Assembly (NCBI GenBank): GCA_008921705.1
Contig: VFFE01006711.1
Span: 813,172 to 877,171 of the forward strand
Direction of reading: 5' to 3'
Length of the DNA stretch: 64,000 bases
DNA from: Burhinus oedicnemus
Lineage: Eukaryota; Chordata; Aves; Charadriiformes; Burhinidae
The position numbers and the translations under genes are program-made. The notes beneath the pieces were generated by a model that had not been told where the DNA came from, did no database searches, and worked only from the letters and a program-made list of their open reading frames with translations. Below are positions 25,958 to 38,400 of the stretch, piece by piece; within the stretch, counting starts at the first letter, position 1; every line of letters starts with the position of its first letter.

Positions 25958-26137
25958 CTCATAAAGGTCAATGATGATATTCCCCTCCAGTCCTCGACTG
26001 CTTTTCACATTTTCCAAGGCCAGGGTGAAATACACGCCTCGGGTGTCCGAGATATACAGGTTGTATGTATCGTTCTGGTTCCACTCTTGAACAGCTGCAA
26101 ACACCTGATTCTCATCTGTGCTGATAATATGCATGTC
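25958..26137 (-). CDS. SORCS3: SORCS3 coding exon (VPS10p propeller, degenerate Asp-box)
   Basis: This 180-bp, phase 0-0 exon encodes 60 residues beginning DMHIISTDENQVFAAVQEW and ending GNIIIDLYE. It includes NQNDTYNLYISDTRGVYFT. The SDTRGVYF part is a degenerate Asp-box of a propeller blade. NDT is an N-glycosylation sequon, reasonable for a lumenal domain. The acceptor is TTTTAACAG and the donor is GTATGT at 25957. The ENVKSSRG segment is a SORCS1/SORCS3 signature. This is one of the most conserved pieces of the gene and was the first clear protein match in the window. Confidence 0.97.
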
Positions 26138-29131
26138 CTGTTAAAAGAAGACAAAAGGCCTATTACTGAGGATCTCTGTATTTCTTTGCCCTTTGGGACA
26201 TGTAGTAATTACCATGACTTATGAAAGAATGGAGATGGAGCATGAATTATAGGTATGTTAAACAATTTTCTGTTAGAGCAAGCCAATAAATTACCACCAT
26301 TGTGACTTTTCTGCATTTCATTTTTTTAATGATCACCAGCTGGGCAAAGGTTTTTTGCTTTCTTCATTTTTGGTAGCTTCAAGGAATTTCATCCAGATTC
26401 ATTTTTTATTTATAAAATTGAAAGTCAGGTTTATCACTCATGGAAGATTCACAACCTTGGAGCCTGGAGTCCTCATAGTCACTAAGCATGGTGTAGCACC
26501 AGGCTAAAAGCAGTGACAATTTCCATCCACATGCTGAACTAATGGTCTTGTTCTTCCAACTAGTAAACAACCAGTTTCAAAAAAAATGGGAATTCATATT
26601 TATTTGAAGCTGAGGTATAGGGATCAGTTTGAACTAATGCTGGTAGTAATTTTTAATAACATACTTTTCTATTGAGAGTTTGTCTGAGATCTATTGTCCC
26701 ACTACATACAGGCTATCAAAAAGTCCACCCACTGCTCTTCGTTGGATTTCTGCTGCTGACCAAGTTATGAAGGTCCAGCAAGGGTTTCCCCATTCAGTTT
26801 AAATATTAAAGAGAACTGGCAGTGCATTTTCTTAGCATTCTTTTAAAGCAGGTTCATGGAAATGATTTCCAGGGTGGTAATGAGTGTTGAAGCACTTCAT
26901 CCTTGCCACCATTGTTGAACAAACTAACACTGGTTCAGCTAGAAGCAAAATTGCTGTGGTTATGTGGGACTTCATTTATCTGTTTGTATCTATTTAAAAT
27001 TTCCCCAGGGTGCCAAGGAGCCTTGATTAATTTCTTGCACTGTTTCTGCATCAAGAAACCATAATTCTGGAAGTCTCCCAAAGGACAGAGTGACCTGATT
27101 TTTGGGAAGAATATCTGGGGGAAGATCAGCTCAATATCCCCATCCTGCCTAGCAGGCAACTTAATCTTCTGTGTGAGGTAACTAGATGAAAAGTTGGGGT
27201 TGATTAGATGGGGATATATCTAATAGACCTAACATAGCCTATCAGCATGGGATGGGGAGAAAATACATTTGAGGGCCTAATTCTGTACCAGTGAGTGCAA
27301 TCAGTGGGAGATTTGCCATTTCTGTCAATGAAGGAAGACTAAATCAGGAAGTTTGTTCTTGCCTAACAGCTCTAATTCCTTAAAGATTAAGTACATACCC
27401 ATCCTATTCCAGCAGTGTGGAAAATAAAGCAAAATACCCAATGACTTCAATCCATTTTGACCAGTTGCAGTGGAAATATTGCACTGCCCTATTGCCAGCC
27501 TCACATATGTACAGCTCCAGCAGAGTTCATTAATCTACAGCTGACAGGATAGTTATTACTGTACAGCAAAAATGTTCTCATGGCTAAAGGCAGCATAAAC
27601 AAGCTGCCTTTACATGGCTAGAAGACTTTGCCATGACCCCTAGCTTAGAAGTATTTTTGATTTTTAAATGACAAAAGTATCCCTGATTTTATACTATGCA
27701 CCAATTCCAAACCAGGGCCACCAACAAATCTGCTTGTAACAGGCCAGCAACCTGTGACAGCATCAATCTATAAAGCAGGACAATCACAGGTCAGTCATTC
27801 TCTCTATCCACTTGTCTTTTTAATGAGGGGTAGCTTTCAAGACCAATCCCTAAGGTGGGAATATAAATAACGTTTTTCTCCTGAAAAATGGCAGCAGGGT
27901 TTCCAAAAGTTGGTGTGTGGTCAGACATTCTGAAACCCACACCACCACCATGGAATGACAAACAAAAGAAACTATACCTGTGCTATGCAGGTGTCAACAC
28001 TGTGGATCAACCCAAACAGGAAGAAGTTGAGGTGCAACAGTGGGAGTTCAAGACGCAAATTTCTCGCAACTATTAAGTTTTCAGGCACAAGTTAAAGCAA
28101 ACACACGGTATCTGTTAGACTGCAGATATCCCCTAGGTAATCAAAAGGGTAGATCCAGCCCACAAAGCAAATCTAGCCAACTATCTTACAATTATCCCAC
28201 CAAAATTTTCACCTGTGGAAGGGAGTGGAAGGCCATTATGTTGATTATGAACCCTCTGTGACAGTAGCCTCAATATCCATTCTGAGGTTCCAAAGAGCAG
28301 CAGTGGTCTCAGCTACCCACTAGGCTACCCAGAAACTTGTACTCAGCCAAGGCACTGGAAAGGTTGGTCCCTTCTGTTCTACGCAATCCCAAGCAATGAC
28401 TACACTACGGATTTTGAATATAATTCTGGGGATGTATTCTCCTTGCTGAGGTTTGCACTGTTTGATCTGGTAGAAAGCTAAGGCCTATGAAGGTAAATCC
28501 AGGCACAGTTGTGTTAGAAGTACTAACTTCCCTTCCTCCCAGCTTTACCAGTCAGTGTTAATCTTAGGCCATCTCGGTCATCTCCTAAGCAGCATCACAC
28601 AGTGGTTCTGTGTGTCCAAAGCATCGATAAGGCACAACTTTTAGGGAGCCAACTCCACCTCCATGACTTCTTGGCGACATCCAGTCATCGGATGGGGAGA
28701 GTGGAGCTGCTATACCCTGTGCTTCTCTTACTGTATGGAGACTGCAGTAGTGCTCAGCATCCTAATCATTCTCCAGGACCCTCAGTGTCATGGCCAGGCT
28801 TACAGAGAAATCATTAACAGACAACAGAGTAGGATTGGGGAAAGGTGTTCATAGAAGATTGATCAAGGAGAAGTTGGTTTGAGCTCTGTTTTTCTGAGGT
28901 ACCTGCTCATTCCCATTTGCTTTTTACAGAGGAAAAAAGAAACTGTTCTCCCTGAAGCGCTCACTAATCAAAGGCGGGGAGAGGTAAATATTCCAAATCT
29001 GTGTTTAAGATCATTCAAGTAGCACAATAAATGGAACTCCCCAGAGAGGAACCCCACCGAGATGCTTCACCACTGGGTGGGCTGTGCTATTCAAGTTATT
29101 ACATGTCTGCATTCATAAATGGTGCACTCAC
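26138..29131 (-). other. SORCS3: SORCS3 intron (2,994 bp)
   Basis: GT-AG intron with donor GTGAGT at 29131 and acceptor TTTTAACAG just above 26137. Apart from short A- or T-rich runs I see no recognisable transposable element, RNA gene or coding segment. Confidence 0.85.
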
Positions 29132-29221
29132 CTTAGGAAGAGAGTATTTGGGCAGTTTAATCTGTGCAAAAGGCTCCCGTCTGTATGACACATAGTAATT
29201 TGCTCTTCCACCAGCTGTCAC
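29132..29221 (-). CDS. SORCS3: SORCS3 coding exon (VPS10p propeller)
   Basis: This 90-bp, phase 0-0 exon encodes exactly 30 residues: VTAGGRANYYVSYRREPF followed by AQIKLPKYSLPK. The ANYYVSYRR and KLPKYSLPK segments are strongly conserved in SORCS1 and SORCS3. The acceptor is TTTCCACAG ending at 29222 and the donor is GTGAGT at 29131. The first codon, GTG, supplies the Val that follows the IFIQ end of the preceding exon. The stretch is a propeller strand and turn. Because both ends fall on codon boundaries the exon could be skipped without shifting frame, but nothing here shows that it is. Confidence 0.96.
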
Positions 29222-29514
29222 CTGTGGAAACACCAAAGAAAGTCAATGATGACCCTTCCAAGATGCCCATGCTGACATCTCTAAGAGGTTTTGACAACCT
29301 TTCTTTCAGATATCTTTTCTATGACGTGCACAGCTGTCCCTAAAAGCATCTGTATAACTCCAAAGAAATGCCAGACTTGAGAAGGTTGGAGCATTAGTTA
29401 TTTAAGCTGTGTTATTGAACTTCCCATTTTGTCTCTCATGCTTCAAATCCAGCATGATTTTAATATCTCAGAAAAAAGGGAAAAGTTTAAGGTCTTGAGT
29501 GGAAGAAAGAAGAT

Positions 29515-29690
29515 GATCTGGTTTCATCACATGGTTCTAGCCCAACTACCTTGGGCAAGTCATTTAAAGCCTCAGTGCTTCTGTTCCTCTCCTGTAAGGA
29601 GGAGATAATACCTCTTTTCTCTACTGTTCCCCAGCCTTGTCTGTTTGCACTGTAAGTCACTTGGGTCCAGGGTTGTCTTCCAACAACCTT
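29515..29690 (+). mobile_element. MIR-like ancient tRNA-derived SINE
   Basis: The order of short landmarks matches a MIR-type SINE on the plus strand. A CTTGGGCAAGTCATTTAA box is followed by GCCTCAGTGCTTCTGTTCC, then GTAAGGAGGAGATAATACCT. A TGCACTGTAAGTCACTTGGG tail of the kind seen in reptile and bird MIR variants closes it. It is degenerate and inactive. The assignment rests on remembered consensus features. Confidence 0.65.
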
Positions 29691-31479
29691 TTACAGGAAC
29701 TAACAGGAGAGATCCACGCTAGCACCGTTTAATGCAAACAGTAAATGCAATGAATGCGCTCTTGGAAAGCTGGAGCTAAGCTCTTAGATTCTCTTTGTCA
29801 CTATAAAACTGCTTTCTCTGAAATCATAGTATGTCTGAAAGAGGATGTGGGGGGGAACTGATAGACATCCAAATCTGCGGTTTTATGGACTGAACAACCT
29901 GTAAAGGCTACACATAAATGCCATGCATCAATATGATCTAGCCCTGATAATTTGTAAAATATGGGATTTTAAACCTGTCACTAGTCACTTACTCTTGCTG
30001 TGGGTGTTCTTTCTGGCACTATTTCAGGCCTCGCTACAACAAGGCTTACATCAGAGAATTTCCTATGTTCTGCTGTTTTGGCAGACTTGCAAGTTTTAAG
30101 ATAAAACAATACACAAAGCTCTTCTCTATTATATGGAATGTCATTTGTTGGCCTCTTAAGTTTCCAATAAAGCTAACAGAAAGGTCCTAAATTCTCTCCT
30201 AGATATATTCCCTTTGATCTGACAGTGATATTTCAGAATGAGCTTACATGGAATATTGCTATAGCATCAGTTATATTCTCAGTAATGATATCACCTCTAG
30301 ATAGTGGCTTTATTCCCTAGAGAAGCTGTCATTCAAAGGACATGATATTACTGGTCGTGAAATTTGATATCTAATGAACTCAAGATAAGGCTTTTCTATT
30401 GACAGTTTGAAGAACTGGAAAGAAAGGAAGGTTTAGAAACAGGACAGGCTTCTACACTAAGACAAGCATTGCCCAAAGGATTCCACACTTGTAGGTCGTA
30501 TTACCCAAATACCCCAGGGAATATTTAAATATCGCCTCTTCTGTTGGTGATATTTCCAACCTCCAGTGGAAGATCCAAATTCTCAAATGACATAACTCTG
30601 CCACATGAACTCATTTTCCACCACTCCTGATTTCAGCACCAGATCATTATTTGTACCAGAGTCCAGATAGAATGTGGCCAGTGACTACTCAGTAAGGACC
30701 CTGGGTTCAATATCCACCTCTTCTGATGGGCTGAAACATGGTCATCAACTCATCTTTATGATGCAGACATAAATATTTACATACTTTATAAATGCTATGA
30801 TGACTAATTAACATTGGGAACAGTCCAACAATCTTCAAGTTAATCACATGAGAATAGAGTGGCAGAAATATCAAGGGGTGATTAAATTCCCCCTCTGTGC
30901 CAAGATCGGATCTACTCCAAGTCCGCCACGCTCAAAAGATTTTACATATTTTTTTCGTTTTATGCCACTGCAAACTAGTACCTGGATGGTTTTTGGTTTG
31001 GATTTTTTGCTTATTTGCTTGTTTGGTTTTTAAGGCAGAAAGGTAGGATTCAAACACTGTTCAAGTTCACCATGCATTACCTAAACTCCCTTTCAGTCCC
31101 CACCTGGACTAGGTCACCTTGACAAAGATTTAGAAATAGAAATCATTGTGGTCTGTGATCTTTCTGAGCCAGGTAATATGAAGCCACCCACAATTCTGTT
31201 GGCAGGAGTTGTGTGGAGCTTTTCCCAGCCAGGACCTCATCTTTGCGTGATTTACATGCACAGTTATAACAGTTCCAAAAAACGATCAAGCCTTCAATAA
31301 AGTTTTGGCAAGCACTGTGGTAGAGAATGAATTTTGGAAGGCCCAACTTAATTTATTTTGATGAACTTTTCCTTTTCCTATGAGCAAACTCTCCAACACC
31401 GTAAATCCCAGAGATTATGATAGTGTTTTGCCCTCTAATGCCTCCTTTTAGTTCACATTTGATGAATGTCACCCAATTA

Positions 31480-31690
31480 TTTGCTGTGAGCTCATCTGTC
31501 ATGCTCAGTACAGAATTAGCTGGGTTTGTCTTCTTCCTCCCCCTTTGCTAATGACTGGCTCGTTAATCTGTTTTTCTGAATTTCTATTTTATGTGTTTAA
31601 TCGGGCTTCTGGCCAGTGGAAATGATTCCTTTGGGCAAATGTGTTTGTCATTAAACACATCTGTCTTTCCTAACCTGTGTTTTTTCTTCC
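31480..31690. promoter_or_regulatory. Candidate conserved non-coding element (speculative)
   Basis: This intronic stretch has no repeat signature but is dense in TAAT-core sites: GCTAATGACTGG, GTTAATCTG, TTTAATCGG and CATTAAACACA. An 11-bp perfect inverted repeat, ATGTGTTTAAT (31591-31601) and ATTAAACACAT (31650-31660), is separated by 48 bp. Its texture resembles developmental enhancers near neuronal genes, but by chance about one such inverted repeat is expected in a window this size. Only cross-species alignment can establish a function. Confidence 0.25.
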
Positions 31691-32036
31691 TCTCTCCCTT
31701 CATGATCTACTACTTTTCTTAATACTTTCACGTTTTGTTACAAGACAAAAGTCTGGTGTCACATCAGTTGACACTTAAGAGAGGCATGAGAAGTTTCTCT
31801 TTAAAAGCCCTGAAAGTTTCAGTATGCTGGCTCATCCCCGCTCCTAACCTGCAATGGGACATAGCTCATCAAAAATAGAAGATACAGATGTTTCAAGAAC
31901 AAGTATTTCAGAAGGATGCAGGGAATTATAGAAGATCTGCCACGGAATCCATTCATCTCCATAATTTCTGTGACATGCCTAGAAACACACGAAGCCATTT
32001 TTCATGTTAATGATTTAATATGATTCTTAAGGACAG

Positions 32037-32071
32037 TTTTTCTTTTTTTCTCTCTTTCTTTCTTTCTTTTT
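32037..32071 (+). repeat. Pyrimidine tract with CTTT repeats
   Basis: A 35-base run of only C and T on the plus strand, including CTTT units, directly followed by an AT-rich ATTTTATTT stretch. It is a simple repeat likely to vary in length between individuals. No gene function is suggested. Confidence 0.8.
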
Positions 32072-33961
32072 ATTTTATTTAGATAGATGTTCTGCTTAAC
32101 CAAAAAAAACACATGTGTAAAAGAATTTGGAAAGCAAGCAGAATGAGTTAGGAAATCCCAGAATATAATGACACCCTAGATGATGTCAGGAATGGCAGAC
32201 CACAGTGTACCAGGCTTACTTTTCATCTTCCTGGCTAGCCAACACTGGGACCCATAATTTCCAATGTAAGACAGGTAGTGCTGTAAGAAACATGGAAATA
32301 CTAAATCTCTGAAATTATCCTGGGCTAAGCAAGACCCCACCTGCCTCCTGCTGCTCAAAGAACTTGCAGAAAGCCTAAAGGAACATGCACGGATGCTGAC
32401 AATGAAATATCATATATTAGAGGCACAGCCTTGGTGGAGAAACAGTGACAGCGTGCAGATAGCAGACACTTCCTAAGCTAATGGCTAAAACAGAACGGAG
32501 GGCTCTTTTCTACATAGTTTATCAGCCTGGGTGGTTTACAACGTTAACTATCGCTTGTCCTGCACAGTTATTGGACCAGGTCATCTACTTTTTACACTGT
32601 TCATAATGTTCCAAGCAAAAGAGAACGGGTAATAACACAGACCAACCCACAATGACCAGACATGTTTGTGGTTCCTGTAATTTACCTCCCACTTCAAGCA
32701 TAGTAAATGGCAACTCAGTCCGTTACAGAACCAAATTTTAAACTTCCTTGTTGATAGTAAGTCTTTTGATGTTATATCCAATAAACCCCCCACTTTCTTC
32801 CTGGGGTGACTTCCTTTGCTTGTAGAGTTCCCTCCTTCCTAGTCACATAAAATGAGTTGGAAGAGTCAAAAGTAAGAAACGCTGTATCAGTATTGTAACA
32901 GCATCCTGCATCTGTGTTCTGCACCTCCATAGGGTGCCCTGGCATCCCTCCTTGCTGCCTTAACCTTAGTTACCCCTTTTCCTTCTTGTGGGCATAAAAT
33001 CTCCAAAAGCACATTGTGGATTAAAGCATGGAGGAGTGATGACAAGTTAAGCAGGCAGGCTGCTCCACTCACACCTTTAGCAAGGGCTTTTGGTGTTCTT
33101 CAGAGCCAGCTATTGTCTAGGTCTTGCACAGGTTTGCCAGCATGAGGACTGAAAAGTTGTGCTGCCTCTCCCAAACCTAACCTCAATGCCAGTCCCAAGA
33201 GATTCAGACAAGGAAGAACACATCTGTATGAGCCTGGTAAAATGTTCTTCCTTCTTGATTATCCACCATGGCCAAGACAAACCATCTTCCAGATACTTCT
33301 GTGTACTGAGGCTCTCCACTGCCTGAGCATAAATCACATCACGACAGGTCTGAACTATCTCCACGTGGTTTTCATTAATATCACATCTCCTGCACAGTCA
33401 TTAAAGCAATATGCAATTACCTGAGCGTGAGGAGATATGTCTCTTTATGCTGGGGAGACATATGGATTAGTATTTCTGTGTGCAAAGCACCCTCAAGCCG
33501 CCTGGTAAATTCAGCAGGTTTTGAAAACATGCCACTTTTTAGAATGTCAGACCCATCAGTGAAAATTTGCTAAGACGAAGGAACATTTAATACACTGGCC
33601 CAGCCCCTGTTCACTTCCCTCTTCCCTCAGAGCACTGATGGCACAGCTATAGGACAGAGTAATCTTGAATGAAAATACTGGAATTGTTTTAAAAGCAATT
33701 CCTGCAGAAAATGTGCACTGTTACACTAAAACATGAGCAACGTTAGAGCTGCAAATGCACATTACCCACATAGAAACCAACTTAAGACAGGAGCATAATT
33801 GTACACATTAAATCTCCTTTTGAAGGATTTCAGAGGAAACATATGAATCTGCCGAGGTAATCTTTTACATCTTCAGCTGCACACACTGCTGATAAATCAC
33901 ACAACGTGAGGGGAGGGGAGACAGTGATAAAAGAAAGTACAGCACAAAAAGCTCTAGAAAC

Positions 33962-33987
33962 AAAATAAATAAAAATAAATAAATAAA
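33962..33987 (+). repeat. AAAT microsatellite
   Basis: A short interrupted run of AAAT/AAAAT units preceding AAGGA. It may be the decayed tail of a retroposed element, but no element body is recognisable beside it. Confidence 0.7.
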
Positions 33988-34309
33988 GGAACATGTTAAT
34001 CACTTTTTATCAACAGATATTTCAGTTCAAGTTCCAAATCTGATATTTGGCACAGCAAAGATGAAACAGTGCTAGAACTGGATGAAAAGCACCCAGCAGT
34101 GAATAGGAAAGTAGCTAACTACTTACTGCCAGTCTTGCTATAAGAAGAGCTTTTAACTAGCACCTGGGATGCACTGTCTTTCATCTGTATGGATTAATTT
34201 CTCCCACTGGAGTGCTGTCCAGCATTTTAAATAGGGGTAAGAGAAGATCAGCTGTAGCAGGCATTATTCACCAGTAAAACAGGTGTAATCATGTTCATCA
34301 TTTAAACGT

Positions 34310-34505
34310 CTTCATCCTATTAGTTTCATAATAAGCTTTTAATGATTTCTTCAATAAAAGACTCAAAGACCAAACCCTACAAGTTGAAGAGTGCTCCATT
34401 GTCCCGCCAAGCCGTTTTCTCTACCATCGATCGCAAAGATAAAAATCAATCGTAGCTAAGCAGGGTGAAGTTAAAAATAAATTGCATGGATTGATTTTTG
34501 TTAAG
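34310..34505. promoter_or_regulatory. Candidate conserved non-coding element (speculative)
   Basis: The segment contains a SOX-type CCATTGT at 34396-34402 and several CpGs close together (CCCGCC, GCCG, ATCGATCG, ATCGTAG) in an otherwise CpG-poor intron. It also has an 11-bp inverted repeat, AAAAATCAATC (34441-34451) and GATTGATTTTT (34489-34499), whose core resembles PBX/HOX-type TGATTGAT sites. Retained CpGs suggest constraint or low methylation. No repeat family is recognised. The call is inference from composition and motifs alone. Confidence 0.25.
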
Positions 34506-34973
34506 ACCTTTGGCTCCTAGTTTAAAAATGAAGGAAAGAAATTTATATTTGAACATAGTGTATTTAGCTTCTATGAAAATAAAGAGAAAGCTCTAGACCA
34601 GGAAATCAGTTTAATTTCTCCCCTCCTATCTTGTTTCACTGCTGAGAAGTTTCACATTAAAAAAAAAAAAACACCACCCTTTTCCTCTCTTTATTCCTGG
34701 GGAAATTTACTACTTATTTAAGTTATTAAATTGACAACTTGAGAACTGAGGTCAGGAATCCATATGAATTGGCATAATGTCAGCTGTGACTGCTGGTTGA
34801 AGTCTACTCACCTGATAACTGACTTCAATTCAGCAAAAATGGTAATTTAGCCTAACATTAAATACCCAATAAACTTGAGACATACGCTCATGTCCTACTA
34901 AACAGGTTTTCCTAAAAATCTGCAGTTATAACCAGTAATAGTAACAAACTACTTCTCTGAGCTAAGCTTAGAC

Positions 34974-35403
34974 ATGATGATCAGAGGGTTAGAGCACCTC
35001 TGCTGTGAGGACAGGCTGAAAGAGTTGTGGTTGTTCAGCCTGGAGAAGAGAAGGCTCCGGGAAGACCTTCCAGTGTCTGAAAGGGGCCTACAAGAATTCT
35101 GGAGAAGGACTTTTTACAAGGGTATGTAGTGATAGGACGAGGGGTGATGGCTGCAAACTGGAAGAGGGGAGATTTAGATTAGATCTCAGGAAGAAATTTT
35201 TCACTATGAGGGTGGTGAGACACTGGAACAGGTTGCCCAGGGAAGTTGTGGAGGCCCCATCCCTGGAAGTGTTCAAGGCCAGGTTGGATGAGGCTTTGAG
35301 CAATCTGGTCTAGTGGGAGGTGTTCTCGTCCATGGCAAGGGAGTTGGAACTAGATGATCTTTAAGGTCCCTTCCAACCTAAACCATTCTATGATTCTATG
35401 ATA
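34974..35403 (+). mobile_element. CR1 LINE, 5'-truncated 3' end
   Basis: About 430 bp matching the last part of CR1 ORF2 and its short 3' end. Recognisable coding remnants are the RLEHLC-like start, the [15 protein letters not shown] region (here altered), and the segment ending in LDEALSNLV before a TAG at 35312. The element then shows the common CR1 3' tail (GGAACTAGATGATCTTTAAG, TCCCTTCCAACC) and finishes with overlapping ATTCTATGA units. It is antisense to SORCS3. It shares long identical stretches with the CR1 at 56345-57572, so both belong to one subfamily. It lacks the reverse-transcriptase domain and cannot move by itself. Confidence 0.93.
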
Positions 35404-38400
35404 TTTAGCTTATAGAATTATGAACTCTTTTTTTCCCCCTCTATAAAACCTCGAAGAGAAATGTCCCCCTACCCCAGTCCTAAGGCTATAAATAATTTTT
35501 TTTCTTTTTACTGGGCCTGCAAAAAAAATTCTCATAAACATATCCACTTTGATAAAAATAGAATTTGATTCAGATAAAAAAAAAAGGCATTTTCTACAAA
35601 AGCCATTTTCCATCAAACAACTTCAGTTGAAATTTTTGGACACACTTTGATGAGACTCCAGGCATTTAAAAAAGGCAATATTATCCATAGGTTCTATAAG
35701 AAGCTATCAGTGATTGTGGGTGAATACTGACATCTGCATATGTTTTAAGGAGACTTTCTGATGCAAAAGACGACTGAACTGGTTCAAGAGACTTTGGCAG
35801 AAGTGTTTGCTCCTCTGAGCCAGAGAAATTATTCAGATGTGTGTTCTAAGAGTCCCACTTAGCTGCTGTACCACATAACATCTGGAGAAACTCTGGGTTT
35901 GCTCATTCTCACTCATGTTAGTGAGCAGGCTGAGATGCTGCCCCACTGTGCAACTCTCTGAATTAAGCAAAAGTCTTCTAAGTGCAAAATGACTTCAGAG
36001 GGTGAAAGAGAGCCAGACACATGATCAGTATTAAAGAAGGGCATTTTGACTTAAACTTTTCACTCTCCACATGGAATTCTTGCCATCTATAAGAACTGCA
36101 GCTGCTCCCACACTGCTTTATGTGCAAGCTGTGAGTAATCACCATCGCCTGCTCCTAAATGACAATGCCACAGACCCCATGTCATTCAGGAGGATTATGA
36201 ACCACAGCCAAGACTCTCTCCCTCTCTCTTCCCAGCTCCCCTCATACTCCTTTCTTCCTTCATCACATCGACCTCAAAATAAAGAGGCAATCACCAGAGC
36301 AGCTTAGCTTTTTGGACATGGGACCATCATATGTTCCCAGCACAACCTGACCTGAAGGAATCTGGAGTCAAGAGAGAGCTGTGCAGTTCCCAGGGTCCCC
36401 AGGAGACTGAATGACAAATGAACCAGCATAGAAAGCTGCCAAGAAAGCTTCCCAAAAGGAGAAATGGCAGGAGGGCCAGTTGAGAGACAAGACCCTTTTA
36501 TGAATTTCAGTCTGTAGTTACACACCTTGATAAATTATGCCATGGAAGTGAAAAAGGGAAGGGGTACCCATATTCCCACTATTTAAAGGCCTTGGAAAGT
36601 GATAATGTACTGTCTCTCTGTTTAACGGTGCAAAGTACTTCCCATTTAAAGTGGAAATGGAGCAGGGTCTGAAGCAAACAGCCAGCCCTTTTCAACCAGA
36701 GCTTGCAGGTATCATTCCTTGTCCTTATAAGATGAGACCACCAGCCAAAGGCAGGTCTGAGAGTGTTCATCTCCAAAGGCATTTGTTTGGCCTGCTAGAG
36801 AAAACAGGCATCAACCCCAAAGTCAAACCAGGTATCAGCTTCTAAATCTCAGAGGAGTCTTCCATGCCCAATAGCTTTGTCACTGCCATGGAAAGTGCTG
36901 AAATTCCGAGCTACATTTCAGATCAACCTCAGCTGCACTATATTGGGATAGCAGAGCCTGCAACATCCCAGAGAAAAATAAAGACATAAAAACCAATCAA
37001 GATAGGTATTGATCACCCATCCACACATCTCTGCACTGACTTAAAGCCAGTTCAAATCAAAAAGGCCAAAGTTACCCTGGGGGTCTCCAAGCACCGACAG
37101 AAACAGAAGCTTAAGGGAGGAATAGGGACAGTGTTAACTGGATGCTGAACTAGACCTCTGGGAAGAAAGCCACACACTGAAGGGTTTACTCAAGGAAAAC
37201 CAACAAGATTAATAGGGGGAGGAAACATATTTTATGAGATCTAAACCTGTAACTGGGGAAAAAAAAAAAGAAAGGACAATTTTCAAAGACCAAATCGTTC
37301 CTCAAGTCCCTCAGGATCTCATGAGTATGCCCAAAAGTTTATCTGTCCCTTTTCTAACTCTATCAATTCTAGTCTCATAAAAAAATATTACCTCTCCTTG
37401 TAAACTTTGTCTCAGTTACATCCTTAGGCCACCACTGCTATAACAGCAGTATTGCCCACAGTCTTCAGGCCACACATTCTGAAGTTTCATCATTATTATT
37501 GTCCCTCTCCTGATACCTACGGTTCTGTGTGAAAATACAGTCCTTACACGGCTCTTCACCAGTGCACTGGGAATGTCACCAATCCCCACTAGTGGCCAGA
37601 CTGGTCCAACACAGGACTCCAGCCACCCAGCAGAACCACTGAGCTATTGCATCTCAAATAGCTTGCACATAACCTTTGGGTAACTCGGAACAACTACTTT
37701 AACTTAGTAATAATTAGCTCCCTTATGGCAGCTGTAGGTCTGTCCACAAGAATGCTGCTTTCTGCAGAAACCACTACCCCAGAGCAAAGCGGATTTCCAA
37801 TGAACGCATTGCCGTATTCGTACCTCCTTGGGATTTCTCATACCACCACAAATAAGCAACACTGTACTGAGACTTTTTTCGCCCAGACTCTCCTCACTCC
37901 CTGCAATAAGTGATGACATTTGTTCATGCTTTCTTGCATTTTCAGTGGAAAGGTTTCATCTGTTGACAAGGAAACATACACAGATCATTCCTGCCCTTCT
38001 CTTTAGTCTTTAAAAAGTTAAGTAGCACTGATGTTGTTTATTTACTTATAGGAAAATAACAAGTTTTTCTCCAAACAATGCTTTCTCATTCAAAACAGGA
38101 CTTCCTGAAAAACAATCCCCATTTTCATTAAAGCCTATTGCGTTTTAGGCTCTTTTCAGCAACCTGAGCAATTCCATTAGAAACTGTGATACAAAACTTG
38201 CTTGAAAAATATTTTCCCCAGGATTCTCTCTGGGATGTATTTTTACCATAGAAATTCTCCAAAATTTCACTACACTACATCCATACCTAAAACAAAAGAC
38301 TAACTGTCATGGTATCCCTGACCCCTGGGTCTTATAATGTAGGCTCTGAACATGAGAATACCATAGCAGTTCAGGTAATTGTCAGGAAGTCAGATTTTAC

